Source: Pogona vitticeps
Taxonomy: Eukaryota; Chordata; Lepidosauria; Squamata; Agamidae
Assembly (NCBI RefSeq): GCF_051106095.1
Contig: NC_135783.1
Coordinates: 63,422,447 to 63,486,446, forward strand
Direction: 5' to 3'
Length of the DNA stretch: 64,000 bases
In this document: positions 1 to 13,400 of the stretch, one piece after another
Layout: each line of letters starts with the position of its first letter
How positions within the stretch are numbered: position 1 is the stretch's first letter
Translations under genes and position numbers: made by a program
Notes under the pieces: generated by a model
The model's database searches: none
Seen by the model: the letters and a program-made list of their open reading frames with translations, nothing else
Told to the model about the DNA's origin: nothing

Positions 1-44
<44 letters not shown>

Positions 45-104
45 GAGACAGACTGACAGACAGACTGACTGACTGACTGACTGACTGACTGACTGACTGA
101 CTGA
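1..104. repeat. Simple repeat: (GA)n followed by (GACT)n
   Basis: Bases 1-36 are an uninterrupted GA run. A short GACA-rich transition leads into about 11 units of GACT up to about 104. The array runs off the left edge, so its full length is unknown. Confidence 0.95.
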
Positions 105-1244
105 CAGATAATGAATGAATGCCCACCTGCCCCTTTCCCGCTGCCTCCATTGCCTCCCTATCTGGTCCTGTCAGCTCTTTCTCTTCCTCCTCTGCTGCCA
201 CCATCTTCAGAGACGGTGGCCAGGCTTCCCTTCTAGGAGTTGGGCCTGCATGCACATGTTCAGTCTCTGAACATGTGCACCAGCAGCACCCAGGCTCCTT
301 GAAGGCTAAATTGCTACTGCCGCTCAGCTGCCGACATCAATGGTACGACGACGACAATGGCGATGGTACAACAAAAGTGGTGTTGGCAGCATGGTGAAGG
401 CAGTGCCAGCACAATGACGATGACAATGGTAGTGTGATGGTGGCAGGAACGTGACAGTGGCAGAGGTTTAGCAGGAGTTAGGAAGCCCCCACAGGCACAA
501 ACCAACAACTCAACCAATTCACAGCTCTGATTGGTTCATGGTCATTTGTGGTTCATAGCCAACCACGAACTATCACAAACCACAATTTTTCAGGTTCATG
601 CCCATCTCTATAATCCATCATAAGAAGAAAGATATCTTCAGTGCTGACTATGTGCGGCTGTCAGAGCAAAAGCTTTTCTTGGCTTCTCACTTGGAAATGT
701 CTTTGCTTTGCTTTGTGAATGGTCTTCAAGACACATTTAGGCACAGTTACACTATTGAAATAAATTGGATGATGGATTAGGTTTTTTAAATTTGGTTTAA
801 AGTCATGTGGTATTCACATGATTTTGGGGCCAGCATGTGTGTCCTCTTAGAAAAAAATCAATCTATTTAAAACCAAGTTGTATATCAGTAGAGAGGGCTA
901 TGTGGGCTTTTAGAATAATTGATTCTGAGGCTTTGTCTTGTGCCCACCATTGTGCTTGCTGCCTTTCACAGTCACTAGTTGCTATTGATGTGGGGGTTTT
1001 TTAAACTATTTTAATTTTTTAAATTTCTTGAAACTTGGCATAGTGCTAGCACAGAATGACAAATAATTAAAACAGAGGTTTTCTGCACACCAGTGAGTGG
1101 CAAACCCCACAGACACAAGTAAAATCTGTCTGAAGATTATTTCCAGAAAACTAATGTGCCTTTAATTCTAATAATAAACTATCATTAATGTGTGGTTTAT
1201 CTTTGTGCATATTTTTACCCATATTATTTTACCCAGGCTTCGTG
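105..1244. other. Stretch without a recognised gene
   Basis: Bases 120-600 are GC-richer with imperfect trinucleotide-like runs (GAC, GGT, CAA) near 330-470 and a GGTTCATG-rich stretch at 530-600 of the kind seen at ends of non-autonomous DNA repeats in reptiles. Bases 600-1244 are AT-rich with no coding or RNA signal I can support. The short open frames here have no recognisable similarity. If gene B continues leftwards, this lies in its intron 3. Confidence 0.5.
251..279. repeat. Perfect short palindrome (13-bp arms, 3-base loop)
   Basis: TGCACATGTTCAG at 251-263 is the exact reverse complement of 267-279, separated by TCT. It would form a tight hairpin. It lies in a non-coding GC-richer stretch; no function is assigned. 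Confidence 0.85.
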
Positions 1245-3690
1245 CTCTGGAGAGGAAACTCCAGCTTCCCATACAGCATTGAAACAACACGAGGAGTAGC
1301 AGTTACCAGTTATAAGTCTTTGCTCGATTGGCATAGAGCATGATGCCAAGGGCTACTTCCGATGGTAGGAGAGGTCATTGCACCTCATTAGGTAGCTACC
1401 GCCTGCCTTAAGCTGGGCAGTCCTCAGCCAGTAAGGTGCTACCACACCATGGTCTGTTAATCTCACAGGGTGTGTGGGGTTTAGGGTGAAAGCCAACAAG
1501 CAGATGGGTAACCCTGCACCATGCAACAATCATAAGAAAATGTCTGCCCGAGAGTTGGGCATCTGGAATGTTCGGACAATGACCCCTGGCTTTTCTGATG
1601 ACCTGCAGGAAATAGACAATGTGTGCAAGACAGCTGTCATCAACATGGAATGGAGTAGACTGCAGAAGGACATTGTTGCCCTGCAAGAGACGAGATTGCC
1701 AGACATGGGATCTGTCAAAGAAAAAAAAATCTCTTTCTTCTGGCAGGGAAAACCATTGAATGAGACCAGGGAACATGGTGTTGGCTTTGTGGTCAGAAAT
1801 ACTCTGCTGAGATCCATTGTTCCACCTACTGTGGGGAGTGAAAGAATCCTGTCTCTGCAGCTCCAATTATCAGCAGGACTGGTCACCCTCATTAGTGCAT
1901 ATGCACCAACATTGTCATCCACAACAGAAGTCAAAGACAAATTCTATGACAATCTGGCAGCTGCTATAAAAAAAAATCTCAGAGAAGGAGCCACTTTTTG
2001 TGCTGATCACAATTCTTGGTCTGCTTGTCTAGGCTGTTTTGGCATTGGGAAGATGAATGAAAATGGCCAACGCTTGCTGGAGTTTAGGTGTTATTATTGT
2101 CTCTGTGTCAGCAACGTGTTATTTAATATGAAGCTTCAACACAGAGTCTCTTGGAGACATCCAAGATTGAAGCATTTGCATAAGCTTGATTTGATCCTCA
2201 CTAGACGCTCTAGCCTGCCTAGTATTACAATCACACACAGTTACCAGAGTGTTGATTGTGATACTGATCACTCCCTGATGTGTAGTAGAGAGATTGTCTC
2301 ACACGAAAAAGGAAGGAAGACCACGTATTGATATCAGCAAGACGCGCGATCAAAGAAAAGTGGAGGAATTTGCCCAAGCGCTTCAGGAAACCCTTCTAGG
2401 CCCAGCTGATGAAAATGCACCTGAACGATGGGAATGTTTCAAGAATGCCCACCCTGCCCACATTTGGCAAGCAGACCAAAAAGATGGCAGACTGGTTCAA
2501 AGCCCATTCAGAGGAGTTGATGCCAGCCACTGAGGATAAGAGAGAGCTCTAGCAGCATACAAAGCCAGTCCTAGTGAGTACAACTTGCAGGCACTTCAAC
2601 TTGCTCATAGCCAAGTCCGAAAGGCTGCCAAGAGATGTTCCAATGATTATTGGCTTCAGCTGTGCTCTCAGATACAGATAGCAGCGGATACAGGGAACAT
2701 CAAGGGAAAGTATGATGGTATCAAGCAGGCTTTAGGTCCAATACAGACGAAATCTGCTCCCTTGAAGTCAGGTACAGGCAGGATCATCCAGAACTAACAA
2801 TCAGCCAGAAGAAAACAGAAGTCATGGGCCAGGGCGTGGACTCACCTCCCTCTATTACCATCTCCACACAAGAATTGGAGGTTGTACATGACTTTGGGTA
2901 CCTTGGCTCAACGATCTCTGACACTCTCTCCCTAGATGTCAAGCTGGATAAACACATTGGCAAAGCAGCTACCATGTTCTCTAGACTCACAAAGAGAGTA
3001 TGACTTAATAAGAAGCTGATAGTATATACCAAGATCCAAGTCTATAGAGCCTGTGTCCTGAGTACACTCCTGTACTGCAGTGAGTCCTGGACCCTTCATG
3101 CATGGCAGGAGAGGAAGCTGAACATGTTCCAAATGCATTGTCTCCCACACATTTTTAGCATCACCTGGCAGGACAAAGTTCCAAACAGAGTAGTCCTAGA
3201 ACAAGCTGGAATTTTTAGCATGTATACATTACCGAAATAGCGACGTTTACTTTGGCTTGGGCATGTCATGAGAATGGTTGATGGTTGAATTCCAAAAGAT
3301 CTCCTGTATGGAGAATTAGTGCAGGGAAATCACCCCAGAGGGAGACCACAGCTGTGATACAAGGATATCTGCAAGTGGGATCGGAAGGCCTTAGGAATGG
3401 ACCTCAACAGATGGAAAACGTTGACATCTGAGCATTCAGCCTAGAGGCAGGCAGCGCATCATGGCCTCTCCCATTTTGAAGAGACCCTTGTCCGGCAGGC
3501 CGAGGCAAAGAGGCAGTCCTGAAACCAGCAAAATCAGGGAGCTGGACAGGGGACAGCTTGTATTTGTCTTCAGTGTGGAAGGGATTGTCGCTCTCGAATT
3601 GGCCTCCTCAGCCACACTAGACGCTGTTCCAAGACCTCCATACAGCGCACATTACCATAGTCTCTCGAGACTGAAGGATGATTAAATCTT
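1245..3690 (+). mobile_element. APE-type LINE with the reverse-transcriptase core deleted
   Basis: Bases 1540-2330 encode a decayed APE-type endonuclease: WNVRTM near the start, LQETRL, SAYAPTLS, a degraded GDFN/ADHNSW region, and LDLILTRR followed by CDTDHSL. Bases 2294-2797 continue in another frame with the linker (RPRIDISKTRDQRKVEEFAQ, then ANDYWLQLCSQIQ-like residues). The sequence then jumps at about 2796 directly to the post-RT region (HDFGYLGSTISD, WQDKVPN, WLGHVMRM, KDLLYGELVQG), so most of the RT domain including the catalytic YxDD region is absent. The C-terminal end carries CLQCGRDCHS-type cysteine/histidine residues. Several frame changes and stops show it is dead. The clade is not assigned; the protein type is often labelled craniofacial development protein 2-like. 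Confidence 0.8.
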
Positions 3691-4399
3691 TATGCAATAA
3701 GGCGAGAGAAGACCTGTGTTTGGGAAGACCCATCTTTGCAGAGACCAGAGGTTTAATTCAATGGCCTGGTTCAGAAATAGCACTAAGTCTTAGTTTAATA
3801 TTATGAGAAGGAGCTTTAGCAGACCTCAGAGTCATGAGCTCTACCTCTCCTCTCTTCTTTTGCACATGAGAAGATCAGATTGACAGCTGACAATGAAACA
3901 GAGTGATTCAGAATAAACCAGTGCTTTCTGTTATTATTTCAATTCAATAAACTCTGGTTTATCAGAAGTGTATAATTTCATTGGGTCTGGAGACTATTTT
4001 TCTGATTGGCCAAGAGCTGGGGTATCACGAACCCTGAAATGGGAAAGGGCTTGGTGAAAGTGGTTCATTGGCTCTCAAAACTACTTAACCATTAACTTAT
4101 TTAAACATAAACATCGCTAAATAATAATTTTTAAAATCTATTTATTAAACAACAAAATATTCAGCAGATTTCCTTAAATAAATCAAACATCAAGAAATGC
4201 CTTAAACATAGTCATACACATTTAATTACAATGTGACCAGTAGGGTATTTTGATTTTTAAAATGTTGTTTGTGACTGATACAGAGGTCTACAGGCTGCAC
4301 TTTGCTCCAGTGAAAATCATGATCAAAACTTCCTATTAAAATGGTATATAAAATATTCTGAATAAGTCAAAATACGTATATTTTTAGAAGAGGACTTAC
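3691..4399. other. Intronic sequence of gene B, no recognised feature
   Basis: AT-rich sequence between the LINE and exon 3 of the minus-strand sulfotransferase gene B, so part of its intron 3. No exon 4 (a 127-nt exon with an RNPKD motif) is seen here or further left. Confidence 0.5.
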
Positions 4400-4489
4400 C
4401 TTTGGTTTTTGTTCAAAAATCGACCTAGGAATTTTATGTGGAATGAGATGTGTTTTTATAATTCTTCTGGAAGGTATCTTCTCCATTCT
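4400..4489 (-). CDS. Gene B exon 3
   Basis: Thirty codons in phase 0, reading RMEKIPSRRIIKTHLIPHKI and ending in EQKPK. It has an AG acceptor at 4490-4491 and a GTAAGT donor at 4394-4399. THL contains the catalytic-base histidine of cytosolic sulfotransferases. Confidence 0.85.
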
Positions 4490-7400
4490 CTTTAAAAATA
4501 TGATAAAAATAGGAAAGTTAATATATCTTTAGTAAAAGGGAGAAATAACATATCCCAATATCCTCTTGTGGATCTTCATATGCACAGCAGGAATGATGCC
4601 ATCAGCAGTAGCAGATTGCCACTAATTAAAGAATTCCCTTTTTTATTTCAGGGGGCAGGATCTTGCACACAATGAAACAAAATCACCTGCACCCCACCCC
4701 AAAATTTAAGAAAGGAATTCTTTGATTAGTAGCAGCTTCCCACTTCTGGCTTAAATATTTCCTTGGGTGTTTTGGCGATGCTGGCTCTCCACTCAATTAT
4801 AATCCCAGCACATAAACCACTGACATTGAAATATGCTTCTCGGTGCTTAAGGCCCATTGATTTAAATAAGCCTTAGCTGCAAATACAAAGCAGTTATTTC
4901 ATTTTTATTTAATCAGAAAGGTTGGCCGAATGGAAATTATTGTAAGTTAGAAGTCAGCAGGCATGGCTTTGCATTTTTGTCAAAGGTATGCTGGCTGCCC
5001 TTGAATAAGTAAAGACAAATAACTCCAATCTTGGATTCCCAGATGTTGGACTTCAATTCCCAGAGGCCCTAGGAAGCATAATCGAAGATTCTGGAAGTTG
5101 TCCTCTAACAACATACAGAAACACAAGATTGGGAATGCCTGCTCGTATATCTACTCTTTTGTTCCTTATAATAACACTAACCCTACACAACAATAGTAAT
5201 GTATTACTAGTATTCATCATATTTGTAAATAATCCATTGTGGGGAATAGACAATGTTACATAAATATTTAATGATTGATTGATTTATATTCCACCTCTTT
5301 GTTCAAGAACTCTCTGGGCGGTTCACAACATAAATGTATTGTCACAATAAAAAAATCATACAATATACAAATGCACATCATAAAACAATAGAACAAAGAA
5401 ACCATTGAACTTTAGACTTCAAACAATAAAAGAAACCATTGAACTTTAGACTTGTAACTAGTGTAAGTACATTGGCAACCTTATAAAAATAAAACATTAA
5501 GAAAACTATATGAAAAAACATGTTTTAAAGTCTACTTTTTACAAAGTCACCCTTTCTTGTCTCTAAATGCTACAGAGTAAATCCAATTATTTCTTCCAAA
5601 GGGGGCAAGCCCATGGAATCAATGGCACTTCAGTAAGTCAGTAATTATATAGGTTCTATTGAGTCAATTTTTGTATTTCATATGGAAATAACTAAACTGA
5701 ATTTTGCTCCACATATTTGTTACATAACAGCACTGATGTTACCTGTCTGTCATGGGTTTGGAGGGAAAGTTCCATCCTATGGGGAGTGGAAGGCGGGACA
5801 TCAGGAGGAGGGGCTGTACTGTATAAATATGTGATGCCTGTGTGGTGAAGATGAGATGCTGAGACAAACTGTGAGACACTGGGTTGGGACGAAGCAGCAG
5901 CTGGGGAAGAAGAAGCTGTTGTGGGAGTCTGGGTGTCTGACAGGGTACTACTGTGTGTCAGAGTACCAACCTGAAAGGTTCAGGGGTCTGTAGGTAGCCA
6001 GAACTGATGGGTTCAGGGTCTGTGCTTTAAGTTAAAGGTTCTAGGTGAACCAAACTGTATGTATGTCTGAGTGAATTTAAGCCACGTTACTTTATTTTAT
6101 TCACCTGATTGCTTATTTTTCCCTGTGTGTATTTAAAATAAACCTTATTCTTTTTGTTGTTTAAAAATCCATCCCTGGTCTGTGTGACTTCTTAAAGGGA
6201 ATGGTTGGTGGCAGCTTAGTGTAACTGTGTGACACATCCCAGTAGGTCTGGGTTTGTCACATTGATTGGTGTCCAGCGTGTGGGATACGACTGGTCCAGT
6301 TGTCCAGTGGTCCAGCAAAGCCTTGGCAAGTGTGCCCAGAGCAAGGGGGGTCTAGTCAGGGACAGTCTGAGGCGCGTAGGTAATCTTCTAGGTGTACCTC
6401 ACGGGGAGGTGCGCTAGTAGAAGAACGTGCCAACTGGGGAGACTTAGATTAAGGTGCTCTGAGGCAGCCTGATTTTGGCGGGAAAACGCTGAGGCAAAAC
6501 TGCGTAGCAACAGTGAGCTAGCTTGCCAGCTGAGAGGCCCAGCAGAGGGGGGTAGGCTCTGACTCGATACTGTTGCAAATTTAGTGCTGAAGAACAGCAG
6601 CAATCTCTAGGGAGAGCTGGGTCTGAGGCAAAAAGGAAAAAAAGTGATCGTTTTATTTTGAGGCTTGACTTTTTAAAGCAGCCTGTTCTGAGGGGGGGTT
6701 ATGCCCTTGACTCGAAGCCAAGTAGCAGAAATGAGTGAAGTGAAAGACCCCCAGATTGACCAAGGTTCTGAGGATGAATTTGGCTCAGTGCAAGGTGACA
6801 GCACAGGAGAGCAGGACCCAGAACTCAGGAAAATACTCCTAGCCCAACAGCATGAACTGAGGGTGAGGGAAATGGAGCAAAGGGAAAGAGAGAAACAGCG
6901 GCAATTTGAAGAAAGAATGGAGAGAGAGAAAATGGCGTTTGAATTAAGAAAACTGGAACTGATGAACCAGAACAATAATAACAATAGGGATTCTGAGGGA
7001 GGCCAATTGTCTAAGGCTGACCTGAAGAAATTCCCTGTGTACCACAAGGGAGATTGTCCCGAGGTGTTCTTTTCCTTAGTGGAAAGAGCGTTTGTGGACT
7101 TCTCAGTGAGGGAAACTGAGAAGATGACCATCATGCGGTCTTTAATCAGTGGTAGCCTGGCTGAGGTTTATGCCGAGATGCCTGAGGAACGGATGAAAGA
7201 TTTTGCAGAGTTTAAAAAACTGGTGTTTGCAAGACATGGGATAAATGCAGAGCAGCTGAGACAAAGGTTCAGGTCCCTCACCAAGAAGCCAGAGCAGACT
7301 TTTACCCAAGTGGGGGCCCAATTGGTGAGGCTGCTTGAGAAATGGCTATCGCAGGAAGGGACAGAGACCTATGAACAGCTTAAAGACTTGATAGCCCTGG

Positions 7401-10400
7401 AACAGTTCTATTCAGTTCTGCATGGGGAATTGAAATTCCAGGTGAGGGAAAGGAAACCGAAATCTGTGGCAGCAGCCGCAGAAATCGCGGATTTTATCTC
7501 CCAAATAAGAAAGCCCTTGGGTGAGGGGAAATCTGTAGGTAAACCCAAAGAAACCTACAGCAAGTACTCTCAGGGACCAGGGAAAAGCCAGCAAGGGGGA
7601 GGGGCCCATGGTGAAGGGAAGCCCTCAGACATGAAACCAAGACCTCAGATTTTGGAGGGAAAACCAAAACAAGATGAGAGAGAATCAAAATATACCAGAA
7701 AATGCTATTTCTGTCAGGGAAAGGGTCATCTAATCTCAGAGTGTGAGAAATTAAAGCAGCTAAAAGGAATGGTGCCTCAGAATTCTAGTGGGACCAAGCC
7801 AAAAGCTGTGTTCTGTGTCCAGAAAGAGCAAGGCTCAGTGTCACAGAGGGAGCCTGTTGCCATGGCTACTCAGTCTGGGACAGCTGCCTCTGCTGATCAG
7901 GCTGAGGAAAATGGTCCTCTTCTGGAGGTAAAGCGCTGCTTGCTGATAAAAACAGATTCTCAGTTGTTTGAGACAGCAGGGGTGGACGTAGGAATACTTG
8001 ACCGTCAGTATAGGGGGCTGCGGGACACGTGTTCCCAGGTAACCCTGTGCCATCCAGATATCATCCCTAGGGAGTTTATAATCCCAAATGAGAGCATGAA
8101 GGTGGCAGGGATTGAGGGGCAGATAATCTCTCTGCCAGTAGCAGAGGTACCTGTCAACTTTCAAGGCTGGAGGGGAGATTGGCGGATAGCGATTTCATCG
8201 ACTCTGCCAGCAGCCGTGCTCGTGGGAAATGACCTGGCTGAACATGTGAAACGGGTGCTAGTGATTACACGCTCACAAGCCACCACAGGGACAGTTCAGG
8301 GGGGTAATGATGAGCCAGAGACGGAAGCAGAGGGGAGTTCAGAAGCTGTGGTGGAAACCTTAACCACAGACAGCAGATTTGGACAGGAGCAAAAGGCAGA
8401 CGCCACTCTCCAAAAGTGTTTTGAACAGGTGACTGACGCCCAGCTAACACCTGAAACCCCAGTGAGATTTCTGGAGAAAAAGGGGATTTTATATAGAGAG
8501 ACCTTGAGGAACATCTCAAAAGGGGGAGATGGGATCAGAAGTCAACTGGTGGTACCTGAAAAGTATCGCCCCATGATCTTACAAAGGGGGCACTCTGACA
8601 TGTTTGCTGCACACTTAGGAGTGAACAAGACACAGCAGAGAATCACACAGAATTTCTACTGGCCTGACATAGGGAAGCAGATCAGGGAGTTCTGTAAACA
8701 ATGTGATGTGTGTCAAAGGCAGGGGAATAACCGCGACAGGACCAAAGCAAAGTTGTGCCCTTTGCCTGTGATTGACACTCCGTTCAAATGCATAGGGGTG
8801 GATATAGTGGGACCTTTGCCCAAGGCCACAAAGAGGGGGAACAGGTTCATCCTAACAATTGTGGACCATGCCACAAGGTATCCTGAAGCCATACCCCTGA
8901 CTAACATTGAAACTAACACAGTGGCCGATGCTTTGGTGGGGTATATGTCCAGGATGGGATTTGCCTCAGAGATAATCACAGATTTGGGAGCATCGTTCAC
9001 ATCAAAGCTCATGAAACGCTTATGGCAGATCTGTGGAATTAAGCACAAGGAAACCACTGCTTATCATCCTGAAAGCAATGGGTTAACTGAGAAGTTCAAT
9101 GGGACTCTAATGCGCATGATTAGGGCTTACTTGGCAGAGAATCCAAACAATTGGGACCAGAAGCTGCAATCCCTTTTGTTTGCTTATCGATCAGTGCCAC
9201 AAGCCAGTACCGGGTTTAGTCCATTTGAACTTCTATTTGGGAGACGGGTGAAAGGGCCCCTTGATTTGATCAAACAAAATTGGGAGCAGATCACCCAGGA
9301 TGACCCACAAGACGTTGTGACTTACATAGACACCTTGATGAATGACCTAAGGAGAAATCTAGAGCTGGCAGCAGAAAACCTGCAAGCTCAGAAGGTCAGA
9401 CAGAAAACATGGTATGACCACAAAGCTAGAGAGAGGCACTTTGACCCAGGGGAGGAAGTGCTTTGGCTTAGGCCCTGCAGAGAGAATAAACTGCAGCTCA
9501 AATGGGCAGGACCATATAGGGTCATTTCCAAGATGTCAGACCTGAACTACCTAATAGAGCAGGAGGAGAACCAAGCAAGGAGGGTGGTTCATGTGAATGC
9601 CCTAAAACCCTACTACAGAGGGGAACAGAGGGTTTTATTCGCGATAAAAGCAGCTGAGAGTGAGGAAGCGGAATTACCCTTCTGGGAGGGTAGAGGGGAA
9701 GTAAAATACAACCCAGAGGAGGTAAAGATCAGTCCTGCACTCACCCAAGACCAGCAGCAAGAACTAAAAATGCTGCTTAATAAATATCAACAGGTGTTTT
9801 CCAACAAGCCGGGGATAGTGAAGGGAGTGATGCATCGGATCCACACAGGGGATGCACCCCCGCAGGCAGTATCCCCATACCGAGTAACGGGACCCTATAG
9901 GGACAAGGTGCGGAAGGAGTTGGACGAAATGCTGAGGGAGAACATAATCGTCCCCTCTTCTAGTCCTTGGTCCTCTCCGATAGTCCTTGTGGACAAGCCT
10001 GATGGGAGCATTAGGTTTTGTGTCGATTACAGGAAATTAAACCGTGTAACCACTCCTGATGCCTACCCAATGCCCAGGCTAGACAACCTGATTGAAACCA
10101 TAGGGGGTTGTCGGTTCATCTCATCATTGGACCTGGTAAAGGGATATTGGCAATTAAGAATTGATCCCAGGGATCAAGAAAAGACTGCCTTTTGCAGCCC
10201 TTTTGGTCTCTATGAGTTTCGAGTCCTGAGCTTTGGTCTCAGAAATGCACCAGCCACATTCCAAAGGCTGATGGACCAGACCTTGGCAGGGCTCAGTGAC
10301 TTTACAGTGGCCTACATTGATGACATAGGGATCTTCAGTAATACCTGGGAAGATCACCTGATACACCTGGAGTTAGTGCTGCAGAGGTTAAGTGCAGCAG

Positions 10401-13400
10401 GGCTAACAGTAAAGGCCAGCAAGTGTCAGCTGGGTAGCCCAGAAATAAAATACTTGGGTCACATGGTAGGGGGAGGAATGATAAAACCCCTGGAGGCCAA
10501 AATAGAAGCTGTTCGTGATTGGCCTAGACCCAACACCAAGAAAAAGGTCAAATCATTTCTTGGGTTGGTGGGCTACTACAGAAAGTTCATCCCGAGGTTT
10601 AGCGAGATTGCGGCTCCGCTGACCGATCTGACGAGGAAGAAGGCTGATGACCGCATCCCGTGGACCAGCGACTGTGAGGCGGCGTTCCAGAGGTTGAAGG
10701 AGGCGCTAATCAACTATCCAGTCCTGCGTGCTCCAGACTTCGACCGGGAGTTCATCATCTACACCGACGCGTCTAACAGCGGGGTAGGAGCAGTTCTGTG
10801 CCAGGAGGATGAGAATGGTGACCAACATCCGGTGTCCTACCTGAGTAGGAAACTTCAAAAAGGTGAGAGACATTTGGCAACCGTGGAGAAGGAGTGTTTG
10901 GCCATAGTCTACGCGATCCAGAAGGCCAAGCCTTACATCTGGGGAAGACATTTTATTCTGTGTACTGACCATTCACCATTGCAATGGTTAAAGACAATGA
11001 AAACCCACAATAGCAAACTTATGAGGTGGGCTTTGAACTTACAGGACTATGACTTTGAAGTGAAGGTGGTCAGAGGGTCAGTGAACTGTGTTGCTGACGC
11101 CTTATCAAGAAGACCTGAAGACTGAAGACGGCGAAAGAACATGGACTATATGTATATAATGAAAACAAAAAGTTAAAATGTACCTGGTTTTGAATTTGGT
11201 TGGTATTAATAAAGGTAAATTGATGTACTGTATATGGTAAAATGTTTAAATGCATATTTGCTATGGTTAACTTGGAGTGTAAGTATATGTAAGTATTATA
11301 TGGTATGTATAAATGTTGTTGTGTATTTTATGCAGGTTGTTTTTTTGGTGAAAAGCACTTTTAGCTTTCCCCCTACAAAACAACTTTTAAAGAGGGGAGG
11401 TGTTACATAACAGCACTGATGTTACCTGTCTGTCATGGGTTTGGAGGGAAAGTTCCATCCTATGGGGAGTGGAAGGCGGGACATCAGGAGGAGGGGCTGT
11501 ACTGTATAAATATGTGATGCCTGTGTGGTGAAGATGAGATGCTGAGACAAACTGTGAGACACTGGGTTGGGACGAAGCAGCAGCTGGGGAAGAAGAAGCT
11601 GTTGTGGGAGTCTGGGTGTCTGACAGGGTACTACTGTGTGTCAGAGTACCAACCTGAAAGGTTCAGGGGTCTGTAGGTAGCCAGAACTGATGGGTTCAGG
11701 GTCTGTGCTTTAAGTTAAAGGTTCTAGGTGAACCAAACTGTATGTATGTCTGAGTGAATTTAAGCCACGTTACTTTATTTTATTCACCTGATTGCTTATT
11801 TTTCCCTGTGTGTATTTAAAATAAACCTTATTCTTTTTGTTGTTTAAAAATCCATCCCTGGTCTGTGTGACTTCTTAAAGGGAATGGTTGGTGGCAGCTT
11901 AGTGTAACTGTGTGACACATCCCAGTAGGTCTGGGTTTGTCACAATTTAACCAAACAAAAAATGTCTTCAGAAGAAATTCTGGCTTGGGCTTTGGAGGAC
12001 ACTGAGAGAAACTGGTTTTAAAGCTGGGCAGCTAGCATTATAAATATATTCTCTGTACCTTCTTCTAACCCTAACATGGCACATTAAACTGTGGATTGTC
12101 TGGATATTCCTGGACAAAAATCTCCTTATCTGATTGGACTCGGGTTTATTTTACTAACTTATTTACCAGCATTTACATGCCACTTAGCACTGATAATGTT
12201 AAAGCAATGTACAGCAATAATAAAATACAAAACATAGAAATTAACATAGAATATTTATGCGGGCTATAGATGACGAGGTGGGACAGGGATTCCTGGAGTG
12301 CTACCTTTGAGTGACCTGCTGCTGGAAGAGGCGGAGAAGGGAAATCCAGGCACCTGGCTGGACTGGGAGATCACACGATGGGAAGAAAGGAGCAATGTGC
12401 ACTGTCTGGTGAGTGGAGATGCCAGCGAGTGGCGTGGGGCTTTGCTGCCACACAGATGACTTATGATGAAGGGGCACAAGGTGCTCATCTCTAGTGGGCT
12501 ATGAAATAGATGGTAGATAGAACTCTACACTAAAAGTTTGCAATAAAATCTAACATGAAAGCTCAGGAATCACCCATATTCTCTGAAATCCAACACAGCT
12601 GGAACTGGCACTTTCTTCTCCTCTAGCTGCTTTGACAATCCTCCATTATTTAAAAACAAAAACAAAGAAAAATGTTTCTGATTTTCCAGTCCTCCAGACC
12701 ATCATTTTATGGAGCACAGAGAACTATAAGGAGAAGGAAATACTGAAATCCAATGGTACTGCTGGAAATTAAACACAATTTGTTAAATTGCTTATGGAAG
12801 AGTATTTCACCTTGTGGGTGCCACAGCATGAAACGCCTGGCTCCAAATGAATACAGAGTGGGATTGAAAAGCATGTGGTACCACCTGGAGAGCCTCTCCA
12901 GATTACTTTAACAATGGAATGCCTCTATAAGGGAGAAGGCCGTCTCTTGGATAACCAGGTCCCAAGTTGGTTATGGCCCAATGTGCAAGCAATAAAATCT
13001 TTAACCTGGCCCAGCTGCAAATAGGGAGCCAGTGAGGTTCCTTCAACACATGTACTGTGTGCTGCCACTCAAAAGCCTAGCTGGAAACATTCTGTACCTG
13101 GCTGCCGCCATTGAAAAAGCCTTGAAGGCAAACCTACATAAAGCAGATTGCAAGTCCAGTCTGGCTAACAACTGCTGCAACACTGTAGCCAAGGTATCAC
13201 CTTAACTGATGCGAGATTCCTTGGTTAGATAGGATACAACATCCAATAATGGGGTCTCTGTATGTAGTGGTCTGAATTATATTCCTAGTAGATGTGGCCT
13301 CCATTAGCCCTGTGCAATGGGGAATTCATCCCTGTCTGCTGCATCTTTTATCTGGCTGTTACTGGTATCACACACTGTCTTGCACATAATTTGACTGAGC

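Larger units (their letters stand above)
5718..11944 (+). mobile_element. Gmr1-like Ty3/gypsy LTR retrotransposon, element 1 (looks whole)
   Basis: The element is 6227 bp with 544-bp LTRs at 5718-6261 and 11401-11944 that look identical by eye, so the insertion is very recent. The LTRs start TGTTACA and end TCACA. A primer-binding site follows the 5' LTR and a purine-rich tract (AAAGAGGGGAGG) precedes the 3' LTR. One uninterrupted gag-pol frame fills 6701-11125. Domain order is gag, zinc knuckle, integrase, reverse transcriptase, RNase H, the order known for Gmr1-like gypsy elements. It sits in intron 2 of gene B, antisense to the gene. No clean target-site duplication is seen. Confidence 0.93.

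Noticed and set aside
2784-3032. Sulfotransferase exon 4 of gene B in the left 4.4 kb
   Set aside because: Looked for an RNPKD-type 127-nt exon on the minus strand; this region is LINE and AT-rich intron, none found.
6673-7134. Minus-strand frames inside the gag-pol regions of both LTR elements
   Set aside because: Antisense shadows of long coding frames; they recur in both elements only because the sense strand is conserved.
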